Positions 1 to 13,190 of a DNA stretch of 64,000 nucleotides are shown one piece after another. The notes beneath the pieces are model-generated. The model did no database searches and was not told the DNA's origin. It saw only the letters and a list, made by a program, of their open reading frames with translations. The translations under genes and the position numbers were made by a program. The stretch comes from Rotaria sp. Silwood1 (taxonomy: Eukaryota > Rotifera > Eurotatoria > Philodinida > Philodinidae), in assembly GCA_905250075.1 (NCBI GenBank), contig CAJNOP010000013.1, positions 974,188-1,038,187 on the forward strand, in the 5' to 3' direction. Positions within the stretch are counted from its first letter, which is position 1. Each line of letters begins with the position of its first letter.

Positions 1-819
1 ATTCATGTCTTTGTTTCATTGAATTTATACATTGATGGAGCAGAATTTTCCATTTGCGAAACCGAAAATATCTTTTATACTACTCCACTTTTGACTTCTG
101 AATGCATCCCAGATATTATATATATAAACATATTTTAATAAAACAATAGAGACAAGTTTTGAATCTGAACTAGAGATGTGTATGGAACCAAAATTTGCAA
201 GGTTGTTGGAACAGAGGCCAGGGTCATCGGAAACAAAAATTGCTGTGACCGTTTTATTTTTCGTTCCATGCATCTCTAATCGAAACATATTACAATAAAC
301 ACAAAGACTATTATAACTCGAATAGATCTCTTATGTTATGTATTGCATTTCATCTATGTAAATATGACGGAAATCTGACCATCTAATGTCAGATCAAGTA
401 ACTAGTTTCTATCATCAAGTTAACAGATGAGAAACTTGATTTTATAAGAAGTTATTCTCTCAAGCTTACATGCAACCCTAAAAATTCACTGAGACATTGT
501 CAGTTATCTATTCGATCCTCTAGCAACAATTGTCTATTTATAAAACTTAATTAACAACTTTTAGATACTCATTCAGAATCAATTCGGATACATCAAATGT
601 TTACTATTTCTATGAATATGATTGCTCTAGATTTAGTTAGAGGTATGTCTAATGAGCAGAAGTTAAGTCAGTTAATGTTTTAAATTAATCAAGTCGAATT
701 AGGTGAAAACAATTTGTCATTATTAACTAACAAATATTTTTCTTCTATGATTTTTCTTGAAAAAAAAAAAAGAAATTTTGTTTAATGTTTTTCTTTTCAA
801 CTTTTGTACTAGTGCTTAC
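1..819. other. No exon recognised; presumed kelch-gene intron
   Basis: The stretch follows the kelch gene's last visible donor, so it is probably intron. An 87-codon open frame on the minus strand (25-288) has no kelch-like or other recognisable residue pattern and looks like chance. Confidence 0.4.
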
Positions 820-3417
820 CCAGCTAAGGAAAAAAATTGTCTTTTTTCACAAAGCCTTGCAATTTCCGACCATAAACCTGTTCTTGGATCGAATCGATAA
901 CATGCATTTGTTGTTTCTCGATTATTTTCTGAATAACCTCCACATGCATAAAGAAAATTATTAACAACAACAAATTTTTGTGATAATGTTCTCCATGTTG
1001 CTAATGAATTACACATATATTCCCAAACATCATCATGTTTATTTAATATATACATTGATTCATTAACACAAACAAGACTTGCTTCATTACGTATTTTACT
1101 TCGTGGTGATGTTGAACAATATTGACGATTTGGTAATGAAAAATATGAATATGCTTCAAATGCATAACGTATACAATTCGGATCTGTTTTCATAAAATTA
1201 TGTGGCATAACTAAATCATTAAATTCTTCAGGTTTCATTGTTTGAAATCGAACATGTTCCATTAATGAACTTGCATAAATCATACGATTTTTTTCATCTG
1301 ATTTTAACCATTCAACACACATATCAAAAACTTTTATTTCTGGATAAAGACGAAATTCATTTGAACGTATTAAATAAAGAATTTGTTCATATGTTAAACG
1401 TTTAAAACCTTCATTAAGTGCAACTTTAGGAAAATTACGTAAAACAAATTTATTTATCTAATTATAAAAATAAATTTATTTAAATTAATAATCGAAATAA
1501 AGCAAACCTTTTCTAATACAGGAATAGAAAATAAATCAGCAAGACTAAGAACATCAATACAATTATCAACAGTTGTTTCTTCAATTAAAAATTCTTCACA
1601 AAGTTTTATTGCATGATTCACTTGTAAATGTGTTACGGCACGAAGTACTTCAGCTAAATACATAACAAATATTTATTAATCAAATCGATGTCATCCAAAT
1701 TCAATCAAAAGAATACAATAAAACTAATCAATAAATGTCTATTTTGAAGTTTATTGTTATATAGAGCTTTACAACGCAACGTATCAAAGAATTTATTAAA
1801 AAAGAAAAAAATAAGAAGACATTATTGAGTAAATTTATTTCCTTCACATTAGAAAATTTCCATACGAAAACAATTCAGATGAAAACAACAGATTTCATAA
1901 GACTTCCACAGACTTTATGGGTTTTCAAAATTGAAGACCCTAATGTTTTCTCCTTGCTTTGAGCTATAGCTTTTAATATATGTTGAAATTTCATGAAATT
2001 TCTGAAAAAATTTCAAGTATGCTATTTTTTCCTCGAAAACAATATTTTATATGCTATTACATTGAATACTTGTATATATATTATCTTTATCCCGACTTGT
2101 TAGTTGAGATATAACTAATGGAAAGGTAATCAAGTGCATCACGAACTTTATTGCATCGTGTATAAATATAGTGGAGAATGCAGAAGCTTTTCTATTGTAT
2201 ATGAGTTATAATTATATAGGAGAGTTGTAACTAGAGCTTCCCGCTCGGAGAAAATTCTATGCATAGGTTATTTTTTTCTGAATACAACATGCCGAGAGCC
2301 TACACAGTATTATTACTTTAATTGAAATATATATCATCGACTTTTCAATTCTCCAGAGCAATCATTCCGACCGTTGGAAATAGCGTCTTCAACCACTCGA
2401 TTTTTCACTAGCAAGTAGTCATCGTTTTATGAGCTTACGAAAAACGTCGACATAAAGATGTCGATTTTCGTCTGGGTTATTTCATTGATGTTTCTTTAAA
2501 GATCGCATACAGATTCGGGTGCAAAAACTCAAGATGCGAGACTTAGTAATTAGATATCGAATAAATTACTCTTTTTTGTTCATTCGATACGGACAAGCAT
2601 CACATGTTCATCTTTGAGGAACCTAACAGATATTGATAACAATAGCGAAATATTTCTTTCTTTTTTAACCCATTCCTATTAACCTATTGAAGATGGCTCA
2701 ACTATTCGATCCGTCAATTGTCAACTGGTTGTAACTCCATTTTATTGTACATCTTTTTTTTGATGACATGCTCTGATTTAATTACTCTATAATCTGACAA
2801 TGGCAATCTATAAATAATTATATTGAACAAAATGCAATCATTTTGAAAGATTTCACAAGCTCAATTGATCTGTGTTTTTTTCATTTTTACTTTCAAGTGA
2901 TTGAACAATTTTCTAACTTATTTTATTAAACATACCTATATTCTCAATACTTAATGATAATTCACCGGTGTAAATAAATTCAAGAACAGCTCGTAAGCCA
3001 TTTGCTGTGATATCCTTCAATTCAATAGTATCTATTTTAAAAAAATAATTTTTTTTATAAAATCAATAAGAAAATTTTCCTATCGTTATTTTACCAGCTG
3101 TTGCTTCTTGCATTCCACTTCGACTAATCATAGCTTCAAAATAATCCGAACTAGCCACAAGTACACATCTACAAAAATCACATTATACATATATATATAT
3201 ATGGGTGTTTTATTCATTGGATTTTTTTCTCTTACTTATGTACATTAAATTTTTCATTTTCAGCACAGAGAACAAGATCACAAAATTCTCTTGAATTTCG
3301 TTGTTCACGTAAACGTTCAAGTACACTTGTTTTAAATTGATAAGCTTTTCTTGTACGTAAATCTAATTCAGATATTGTTTTATTAGTTGAATCGGTTATT
3401 GTTTGTTCATCATCCAT
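820..3417 (-). CDS. BTB-BACK-kelch (KLHL-like) protein, 5' part; runs off the left edge
   Basis: KLHL proteins are substrate adaptors of Cullin-3 ubiquitin ligases: BTB binds Cul3, BACK is a spacer, kelch blades bind substrate. Exons on the minus strand are 3236-3417, 3095-3168, 2936-3031, 1508-1653 and 820-1457, all with GT-AG junctions and continuous frame. About 378 residues are present. BTB spans roughly residues 40-155 (FCDLVLCAENEKFNVHKCV, then YFEAMISRSGMQEA, then LEFIYTGELSLSIENI). BACK follows (AEVLRAVTHLQVNHAIKLCE, then ADLFSIPVLEK). The last exon ends inside a kelch blade (YACGGYSENNRETTNACYRF, then GLWSEIA). A donor (GG|GTAAGC) at 820 shows the gene continues; the remaining blades must lie beyond position 1, because nothing kelch-like is readable in 1-819. 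The start at 3417 is the only Met ahead of BTB. Family assignment is firm; the orthologue is not identifiable. Confidence 0.88.
2330..2600. repeat. Imperfect inverted repeat in the kelch intron
   Basis: The core is a tight hairpin (cgaaaaacgtcgacat pairing with atgtcgattttcg at about 2437-2471). Weaker pairing extends outwards on both sides, for example gcgtctt against aagatgc and gagcaatcattccg against cgaataaattactc. It lies inside the 1.28-kb intron 1654-2935. The outer limits are approximate and the outer arms are weaker than in the other fold-backs of this window. Confidence 0.5.
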
Positions 3418-3802
3418 TTTTTAATATTATTCTTTTTACTCTAATAAATGATTATATTTATCTTTTGATATAATAGACAATTAGATAGTTATAAATAAAA
3501 ATTTATTAATTAACCAATTAAAACTAATATTTATTTATATGGTTTTCTTTTTACATTAAAATAAAAAAGAAAAAGAAACATTTGAAATAGTCTTAGTCGA
3601 AATATTTTTTTTTCTTTTCATAAAAATCCAAGCGCCCTCTTTTTCTATGAGGTTGACTTGTTTGATCAATCAACAAACAAAATGGCAACCAATGTACTGA
3701 ATGAGTCATACGAAAAAAAAAATACTACGACAAAAAATAGTTTCTCTTATTATTTTTCTTTTGCCTTCTGTTAAATAATTTTAATTGAATAAATTTATAC
3801 AT
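3418..3802. promoter_or_regulatory. Divergent intergenic region between kelch gene and AP1G1
   Basis: These 385 bp separate the start codons of the minus-strand kelch gene and the plus-strand gamma-adaptin gene, so both promoters should lie here. It is very A/T-rich. I see no clear TATA box, initiator or known factor site that can be assigned to one gene. Confidence 0.45.
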
Positions 3803-6800
3803 ATGAAGTTTCCAGATCTATCAATGGTAATTTTCAAGGATAAACTTTGTTTTTAAATAAAGTTATTTTTTTCTTTCATGAAATTCTAGTCGAATCCAGT
3901 TCGACTTCGTGATTTAATAAGACAAATACGTTCAGCTAAAACAGCAGCTGAAGAACGTGCAGTTGTACAAAAAGAATGTGCTTATATAAGAGATTCATTT
4001 CGTGATGAAGATAATACATGGCGATGTCGAAATGTAGCTAAATTACTTTATGTTTCATTACTTGGTTATCCAGCACATTTTGGACAAGTAGATAAATTAG
4101 TTTTTTTTGAGAAATTTTAAATTGATTTAGTTCTTTTGTTTTTTATTTTAGCTTGAATGTTTGAAATTAATTGCATCAACACGTTTTACAGATAAACGTA
4201 TTGGTTATTTAGGAGCTATGTTATTACTTGATGAACGACAAGATATTCATGTACTTATTACAAATTCATTGAAAAAGTAATTTATTTTATGTATGACGTT
4301 TTAACTTAAGATATGATCATTTTGGCACTTGTTTTCAGAATGAAAACCTATCAGAATTTGTGTTAGGCATTAAAATCTGTCTTTCAATGTTCAGAATATA
4401 ACCAATATTAATATGTTGGATTATGTAGATGCTTTCTGAACAATTGAAACATAAATACATAATTCTATCATAATTGTAAATAAGTGTAGATAACTAATGT
4501 ATAAGGAAAATATCGAATTGATGCTTTATTCAGCTAGGTACATGTCGAGTTGACCTTGTTTAGACTTTTCTCATGGCATATCATGAAGGCAACCGATCCT
4601 AATGTAGGAAGATATGTATATTTTTAGTAAGTAAGCTGAATTCGAGAACAATCTAAATCCTCAAAAATGTTTTATTGAAAAAGAATAGTATGTCTACTGC
4701 TAACAATGTATCGTGTTACTAAAAGAAAACTAATATCTCACAAGAAACTTGTGCAAGTATTAAATAGTTTTTGAACTGAGATGATATTCATTTGATGAGT
4801 AGTTGAAAAGCCTAGAATGGTTTGGCGTTTCAAATCTTTGCTCTTAAGATATAGAAATTTACTGTGTTTTTCATCCTCTCAAGTCACAGGGAAAATCAAC
4901 TTTCGATTTTCGACTTCAAATTTTGTACGAACAAAGTTATAGATGAGATTAGTTTCAAGGGTAAATTGTAACTTTTATAGTACTTTCTTATCCTGCAATA
5001 TTCAATATTCGAAATTCTTTCATGTGTAAAAGCAAATTATTTTTCATATATTTACATATTCAGAAAAGAAATATTAGTTGTACAATCAGCTGATCTCATT
5101 AAGAACTTTGTTCGTGCATATTTTAAAGTCTAAAGTTGATGTTTCATATGATCTGAAAATGACGAAAAACCCATTATAATTTCGATATCTCAAGAATGAA
5201 GATCCAAAAAATCAAACCAATCTGGACTTTTCTATAATTAAAGAAACATTGTCTCGAGGGAAAATGAATTTAATATCTAGAGAGATTCTCTTGTCAGTCA
5301 TTTTTCATATTGATACTCTATTATTCATAGTGGATATTTGCCAAAAATACCGCTTTGAAATATCACCCTTGACTTTTATTTATGCTAAAAGTTATGAGAA
5401 TATTATGTAAAAGATAATCAATAATACCCAGTTTTGAAGCACCATTTAATTGGAGTGATGAAGTAAAGGGGTAAATTTTTGGATCTACCCTCCTACCCAT
5501 CATAGACCTTGACAGACGTAACCATGGTTACGTCGTAGATGGTATGTCAATAACATCTTCTTAAAATATATGCACGACTTTTTTATTGCATTTTTGAGTG
5601 GTTCAATAAACGGATGGCGAAGAAATATATCTCAAAATAGATAGAATAAAATAATTTCATAGAGATTGTGCTATCAGCTTCTTTATAATTTATTTAGATC
5701 AATGAAAAGTTGTATTATATTTCTGATATCTGCAATTCTTTTTATCTATCTCGAGTATTACGAATTTTGAAATCGAAAGAATTTTAATATATTTCAAACA
5801 TTGTTTTACAATATTTTTCTATAATTAATAATTTATATTATTAAATATTTTCGTTATAGTGATCTGAATCATTCAAATCAATATATAACCGGTTTAGCAT
5901 TATGTGCATTAGGTACAATTTGTTCACCTGAAATGAGTCGTGATTTGGGTGGTGAAGTTGAAAGATTAATGAAATCCACAAATCCATATTTAAAGAAAAA
6001 AGTAAATAGATATTTATATTGTATGTTTTTTTTTAATAAGATGATATATTGTAGGCTGTTCTATGCGCTGTTCGTATAATACGAAAAGTTCCTGAACAAT
6101 TTGATGTTTTTCAAAATTCAGTTCGAAGTTTACTAACGGAAAAAAATCATGGTTTGTTTAGAAAATTTTTTTTTCTCTTAATGAAATAGAATAAATGAAA
6201 CATTTTTTTTTTAGGTGTTCTTCTTACTGCAACGTCTCTTGTTACTGAAATGTGTCAACAAAATACTCAAGCATTACAAAGCTTTCGAAAAGTTCGAATT
6301 TTTTGGTTTTTTATTTTTTTAAACATGATATTTTGTTTTTTCTATTTATTAATTAGTTAGTACCAAATCTTGTTCGTATTCTTAAAACTTTAATTATGTC
6401 TGGATATAGTCCAGAACATGATGTATCAGGAATAAGTGATCCATTTTTACAAGTAAAATTTATGTTTAATTTTTAAAAATCATCATTATAATTATCTTTT
6501 TAAGGTACATCTTTTACGTTTATTACGCATATTAGGTCGAAATGATAGTGAAGCAAGTGAAGCTATGAATGATATTCTTGCTCAAGTATCAACAAATACA
6601 GAAAATAGCAAAAACGTTGGAAATGCTATTTTATATGAAACTGTTTTAACAATTATGGATATTAAATCAGAATCTGGATTGAGAGTAAAATTTTTTTTTA
6701 TTGATTATTATTGAATATATTTCCTCTTTCTTTTGTTTGTTTTGTTTGACTAAAAGGTTTTAGCTGTGAATATTTTGGGTCGGTTTTTATTAAATAATGA

Positions 6801-9800
6801 TAAAAATATTCGTTATGTTGCATTAAATACATTATTACGTGTAGTACATGTTGATCATAATGCTGTACAAAGACATCGAGCAACAATTGTTGAATGTCTT
6901 AAAGATGCTGATGTATCAATTAAACGGTAGAAAAAACAAAACAAGACAAATTTCATCATTTAAAATTTAAATCAATTTTTTTTTGTATTTTAGTCGTGCC
7001 ATGGAATTATGTTTTGCACTAATTAATTCAAATAATATACGAACAATGACAAATGAAATGTTAGAATTTCTTGGAACATGTGAAGCAGAATTTAAAGCAG
7101 ATTGTACATCAAATATGTTTTTAGCTATGGAACGGTAATGATAAGCGAAAGATTTAAGTTGTTATTTCTTGCCAGGAAAATACTTGGACTAATACATACA
7201 CAACTTGGGTTCATATTGTATTCACGATAAGGCTAGAAGAATTCTAAAAGAGTTCATGCTCAAAGGCGTCTAGAGATGAGTTATGACCATTTTACTGAAT
7301 TGTCGACTATAAATAATTTGAATGACTAGTGAAATATTCTGAAATTTTTAACCGAAAAGAATGTTCATTTATCAATATTTTCAAGTAAATTTGATTTTTG
7401 GAGAAAACCATCATTTTTAGGTATATTCAACATTTTAACAAAGAAATATTGCTTTCGGCTGGAACTTTCAGAATATTCTATTAATTATTCAACTTGCTTA
7501 TGAGCGAAATTTCAGACCGAAATCATCTAAAACTGGATTGAACATTAAATAAAACGATCATGACTCAGCTTCAGATGTTTATGAATATGAACACTTTTAG
7601 AATTTTTCTAGTCTTCTTGTTAATCCAAGATGAGCTCGAACGGAGCGTATCAGTTCAAATAATTGTCTTCGTCATCAGATCTTATGTGATCAACAATGTG
7701 ATACAAGTAGATCCTGGAATAAAACTAGGATTGGGCTCGAAATTAATTCATACAGTCACGTATTTTACAAAAAATAGATTGGAATGAAAAAAAATTTTTA
7801 CTCATAACAGTCGTGACGATAAGCAGAATAAATATAGATGCATGCATTACAATCTAATGAAAAAATATCTGAATCGGATTTATCAATCTATTGCATTACT
7901 AAACAATATTTATGCGGAAAAAATGGGAGGTTTGTTTCCAGACAAAATGTCCTTCCAAGTGAAGTGATTGTGTGAATATGGATGAGTAAAGTAAAATACT
8001 TTAATTTGTAAAATGTTTACGAAAATAATAAAGACATTGTTGAATGAAAATAGTGAAGTTTCAATTTAGCTTCCAGCATAAACATTGAATGAGATTGTGT
8101 AGCTCGAGTTGATCTTAATTTTCTACTTTAAAAGAAATCTTTTATGCATTGGTTTTCCTTATGTTACATGGCCAAATCTATTTTATGATTATTTCGAGAC
8201 AATTAACGCAGAACTATTGAAGTATAATAATACAATACTTATGAGGAGACAAAATTCAGGAAGTTGACATAACAGAACTAAGCAAGTACGAATTTTCTCG
8301 AGTACAAGTACTTCGAGTATTTTACCAAGCTCTGTGACAGAGAAATAGATTAACATCAGGATAGATCGAACCAGTCGGCTCGGACTTGGTACATGTCTGG
8401 CTATAAAATATTTTCTTTTTTTGACTATATGCCTATTATCTGAGAAAATTTTTAATTTTAAAAGCTGTTCATGACTACAGTGTCAGTTGATATCTTCAAT
8501 AAGTATTTTTTTTTTGTCAATAAATTCACGAATAGAATTTCATATTGTATTACCTGTAATGATATAAGAATAATAGATTGACCTTTAAACGAAAACCAGT
8601 CGATGTAATTCATATGCTTTCAAAGAATATGATTATTTAATATTAATAAAATTTTTATTTTTAGTTTTGCACCATCAAAACGATGGCATGTCGATCAAAT
8701 GATTAAAGTTCTTACTACTGTAAGTCATGGACTTTCTTTAAAGAATTCTCTTGATAACATAATTGAATTAATTTCTTTATTTCATGTTTTGCTTTTCAAG
8801 GCTGGAAATTCTGTTCGTGATGATATTGTATCAAGTTTAATTGGTATTATATCATCATCACCTGATCTTCATGGCTATACAGCACATCAATTATATAAAA
8901 TAATTCGAAATGATATTACTCAACAACCACTTGTTCAAGTAGCATCATGGACATTAGGTAATTAAAAACAAGAAAAAGAAAACAATCTCATTTCTAAATG
9001 TATATATTTATTTCAAGGTGAGTTTGGTGATTTATTTGTTAATAGACAATATGAACAACCAAATGATGGAGAAAATCTTCAAGTAAACTAAATAGATTTT
9101 TATTAATATAGATATTTAAATATTTGATAAATAGGTTACAGAAAATGAAATAGTTGATATATTAGAACGAGTATTGAATTGGTCAATAAGTACAGTTGTT
9201 ACACGTGAATATGCCATTAATGCATTAATGAAATTAAGTACACGTTTTCCACGTTGTTCAGAGTAAAGTTTTTTTTTTTTTTTATTTTAGTTAATTATAT
9301 AGAACATTATTTTCTTTCTATAGTCGAATACAATCTATAATGACATACTATGCATGTAATATGAACCTAGAATTACAAACACGTGCTGTTGAATATACGT
9401 CGCTTTTTACTAAACATAATATTATCAGGTATTTGAAAAATATGATATTTACACAAAAATCAAAAAAAAAAGAAAATATACAATGGCACTTTAAACTGAT
9501 CGTAAAACTAATAGAAAACTTTGTTTTCCTTATATCTTAAATGAATTTTAACATACTGTAGTGTAGATTTTAGCAAAACCTAGTTCATTTTTTATAGTTT
9601 ATTTGTACTAACTATCATCTTATTCCACTAAAAACTTACTATTCTAGATGAAAAGTTGTGAGCAAAATTCTTGTGAAATTAAAATGTAAAACTTAATATA
9701 GCTGCGCTTACAAATCACAAGGGGATTGGTTTATTTTGGAGTGCATTTGTTCAACATTCTTTTACTTAATCGTTCAGAAATCCAATAGAAAAGTAGTTGA

Positions 9801-12800
9801 TATATCATAACGAGATGTTATTGATATACGATCTTTGATTGTATAATAAAAAAAGTCTCTCGTACTCTTTGACGATCTCCAATGAGTGTTTGCCCACGAT
9901 CTAGGAGACGGATTGGAATTTCTGCCTCTATAATTCAACATTCTTTTTAGGTCGTGTTCCACAAACATACTAACAATGAAGCATTTTCATAAGGTTCATA
10001 ATTGACTGTATACTTCATTCCAAAAAAAAACATTAACATTTACATTAGAATGAAGAACGACTCACTTTGTGGTTTCGAAAAGAAAAAGATTTTTTTTCTC
10101 GTTTTACAGTAAAAGTACCTTTGATATTGATTTTCTTCTCAAAATAATAAGATAGGAGTTTTCTGAACATCAATTTTAAAACAAATCAAGTGAGATGAAT
10201 TTTAGTATTGTTTGTCTAGTAAAACAAGTTTATGATAGAAAGTAATGATACTTGACATAAATAAACTATGCAACTGAAACTATATTTTATAAAACTCCAT
10301 AGCACAATACATTAAATCTTTTATAAGATATTAGGACAACAAAGTCATCTATTGGTTTAGAGGGTCACCGATTAGAGAAGTGATGGTAAGGGCTTTTCCT
10401 CTCCAAAAATATGGAACTTTCTGAAATATTTTTTTACAGTCTGATGGAATTCATGATAGAGAGAAAATTTTAGTCGCTTTAGCTCTGCTTTTGATAGATA
10501 TTCATACGAATATGCTTTCAAATTGAGAACCCTGCTTTGTAATATGATCAATTTTGAGCGCCATTGTATATAAAGTCAAAGATGACAAATCTCGATTAGA
10601 ATGGTCAAGTTCTTATTTTTCTAATGAATATTAATTCAGTATACTCATAAACATGATCTTTTTATCCAATACACAATTCCCAAATTGCTGAAATAAATAA
10701 ATAACAATGAATAATTTTATACTAATTCAAACAAAGTTGATAACGTATAATAGAAAATTTTTTAGATAACATGTTTGTTCAATTTTGGTTTGCACGAAAG
10801 TATTTTCGATCAGTGAAAGGATACGAGTTAAGATGCTCTTGTTTAATATAAACTTACAAAGTTTGTCTCAAGTTGGGTTCAAGAGCAGTGAAATAATCTT
10901 TGAAAACCTAAAAAAATTAGTATAGGCGGAAAACTGTTGCATTTCATTCTTGTGGTTAGAAATTAAAAGTTGGAGTAAACCTCAATTGTCGTCTTGCTCA
11001 AATATCCATTTTCGAAAAATTTACAATCGTTTTATGTTGACGCGAGCTCTTAAACAAATGCTTAGAGTCTTGTTTGGGTAAAAGCTACAGTTTCTTTCAA
11101 TATCACACTTTTTAGAAAATTGTTCTCTCTACAAAACTATCGAGTCCGACATTTTTTAGCATGTTAAAAAAACAGCATATGCTATAAACAAAAAACAACC
11201 TGTTGCTTCACTATTCAAAATAGTTCTTCAGGTCTTTCAAAAAGTATCTCACTTGTCTCGAACAAAAACTGACGCAAAATTTCCAACAAGGAACCGTTCT
11301 TAATTACCCTTTTTTGATTTCAATTATTTTTGACCATAGAAATACAAAATTTTCTAATAAAAACCCTAAACAAATTCGGATTCCTATTGAGACTTGATCA
11401 GGAAATCAAATTTTTAATATGTCTATTTTCTAGAGGCCCTATGTTTTCGGAGAACTAGTATGTTTGAATTTTGATCTGAAAATTTGCACATATAGAGAAC
11501 TCAACTAGACTAGATTTCATAGAAATGATGCACAAATTCTGAGCAAAGTTGTTTCGAGATATGAAGCTTTCAAAAAATGTATACTGTATACACTATCTAC
11601 GAAAAAGGGTCTATACTTTGAAAGTCTCATATCTCGAAGAGGTTTTGTTACAAACTTCGGAGTTATTTTTGGAAATTAGTCTAGTTGAGTTCTTTATATA
11701 AGCAAAGTTTTAGATCAAACTTCGAATATGCTAGCTTTTCAAAAACAGTGAGCTTCTAGAAAATAGATATATTAAGAATTTGGTAGCTTAATTGAATATT
11801 AAAGGAATTGAATTCCTGATCTATAGGTAAAAATTTGTTGAAATAGGAGGGAAACAGCTGAACAGCTTCCCTGGTAAGTTCATATTCGAGAAAGAGTATC
11901 CTAATTGATACTTTTTGACTCGTCGGAAATAATTAGTATCTAGTAGACCAAAAGTGAACAAATATCTTGACTAAAATCTTTCCGATCACCTGTTAACTAA
12001 CAAAACACTGAAAAAAAAATTCATTGTTTTCTATTTTAAGACCAAGTATTGTTGAACGTATGCCAGTTCTTATCAGTAATCAATCATCAAATACAAATAC
12101 TAATGAACAGCAAGAACAAATATATAATCAAGAAGAAAATACATCAAACGATAGACAAATAAATCATACGCCATCGAATGAGCCTGGCGTAAGTCAATTA
12201 TTTTTTTTTTCTATACGGCTCAAATTGAATTAGTGTTCTATTTTTTTAGGTTGATTTATTGAAATTTCTTGATGAACCTCTTCAAACAAATGGATCTATT
12301 CATCCTCATGAACAACAACAACAAAAACCTTTATCATCAAATCCACTTACAGATTTAACTTTCGGTGATGATATATCACATAATCATTCGAATAATAGTA
12401 AATTATTTTCAAAAATATAATTTTTATAATAATTTTTTTTTTTAAATTTATATTAGTTATTCCACCAATGATAGCATTAGATAAAAATGGTTTACGTATT
12501 GTATTTACATTTGAACGAGAAGATACAATATTAACAATTCATTCTAAAGCAACAAATACTACACGATATCCAATAACAAATTTTATATTTAAAGCAGCTG
12601 TACCAAAAGTAAAATAGCTTTAATATTTAATTAAATAAAGTTTATATTTATTTTAGACATTTACTATTGAATTATATCCACCAGATAATACAGCAATACC
12701 AGCAAATAATTCTGGAGAAATTAATCAAATAATAAAAATTTTAAATCCGAATAAAGAAAAACTTCGTATGAGAATTAAACTTAATTATTTCTTTAATAAT

Positions 12801-12857
12801 TCATCAATGAGTGATGAAGCTGAGTTAAATACATTTCCTGAACAGTGTTATAATTAA
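3803..12857 (+). CDS. AP1G1: AP-1 complex subunit gamma (gamma-adaptin)
   Basis: This is the large subunit of the AP-1 clathrin adaptor that sorts cargo between trans-Golgi and endosomes. Exons: 3803-3826, 3890-4087, 4152-4276, 5860-6001, 6055-6151, 6215-6291, 6357-6452, 6505-6684, 6757-6926, 6994-7134, 8665-8719, 8801-8957, 9018-9082, 9135-9262, 9324-9428, 12041-12188, 12250-12397, 12457-12608 and 12657-12857. They sum to 803 codons (802 aa; the human protein is about 822). The N-terminal adaptin trunk is nearly colinear with the human protein ([56 protein letters not shown]). A short low-complexity Gln/Asn-rich hinge with clathrin-box-like DLLKFL follows. The C-terminal ear starts near [11 protein letters not shown] and ends in LRMRIKL plus a tail. 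Three introns exceed 1.5 kb (4277-5859, 7135-8664, 9429-12040) and each carries a palindromic repeat. The 81-nt intron 8720-8800 has no stop codon and keeps frame; removing it restores the family sequence [12 protein letters not shown]. Identification is secure. Confidence 0.96.
4720..5305. repeat. Long imperfect palindrome in AP1G1 intron 3
   Basis: The left arm, from about 4720 to 4985, re-appears as a diverged reverse complement at about 5055-5305. Examples are gaaaagcctagaatggtttg (4804) against the complement of caaaccaatctggacttttc (5214) and acgaacaaagtta against the complement of aagaactttgttcgt. The loop is about 60 nt. Arms look about 70-75% alike by eye. There is no coding potential. 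Confidence 0.75.
7175..7665. repeat. Long imperfect palindrome in AP1G1 intron 10
   Basis: Arms of about 230 nt fold around a centre near 7415. ctagaagaattctaaaagag (7233) pairs with the complement of acttttagaatttttctag (7593-7611); gagttatgaccattttac (7278) pairs with aataaaacgatcatgactc (7548); gaaatattctgaaa pairs with tttcagaatattc. The gagttatga...ttttac core also occurs in the palindromes at 53648 and 55387. Confidence 0.75.
11360..11855. repeat. Long imperfect palindrome in AP1G1 intron 15
   Basis: The arms are nearly contiguous across the element: atgtctattttctaga (11419) against tctagaaaatagatat (11756); gagaactcaactagactag (11496) against ctagtctagttgagttct; ttcgagatatgaagctttcaa (near 11553) against tttgaaagtctcatatctcg. 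The loop near 11578-11615 is about 40 nt. The gag-atat core resembles the motif in the palindrome at 4720. Confidence 0.75.
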
Positions 12858-13190
12858 TTTTTTTTGTTGTTTATTTCTATATCTACATACATATATATAT
12901 ATTTATAATATTCTTTGATTGTGCATGTTTCTCCTTGTCACTGATTTCTTAACATTGAATTGTTTTGTTCGTAGGATTCTTTTTTTTTTTTTTTTAAGAA
13001 AAACAAATGTTTAAATTTACATCAAACATCCATTCCATTTATATAAGAATTTTAAAGAAAACAATGATTTTTCTTGTGTTTTTCATACACATTCTGAAAG
13101 AGAAAAGAGTGAATGTAATGATAAAATAAAATGAATTTGATTTTATTTCATGAAAAAAAAACAACAAATGAGTTCAAATTATTATTTTAG
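12858..13190. other. AP1G1 3' flank and SDR39U1 upstream region
   Basis: A 333-bp tandem gene spacer with a short TA-rich run near 12889-12905, a T-tract near 12979 and an AATAAA-like signal near 13123. Both genes are on the plus strand, so it should hold the AP1G1 3' UTR and the next promoter. Nothing else is recognisable. Confidence 0.4.

Noticed and set aside
25..288. 87-codon minus-strand frame as the next kelch exon
   Set aside because: It lacks the Gly-Gly, Tyr and Trp spacing of a kelch blade and has no acceptor compatible with the phase-2 donor at 820.
8699..8965. Reading the AP1G1 exon as one continuous frame through 8720-8800
   Set aside because: The extra 27 residues interrupt a conserved segment, and exact GT-AG removal restores [12 protein letters not shown]. 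Kept as an intron.
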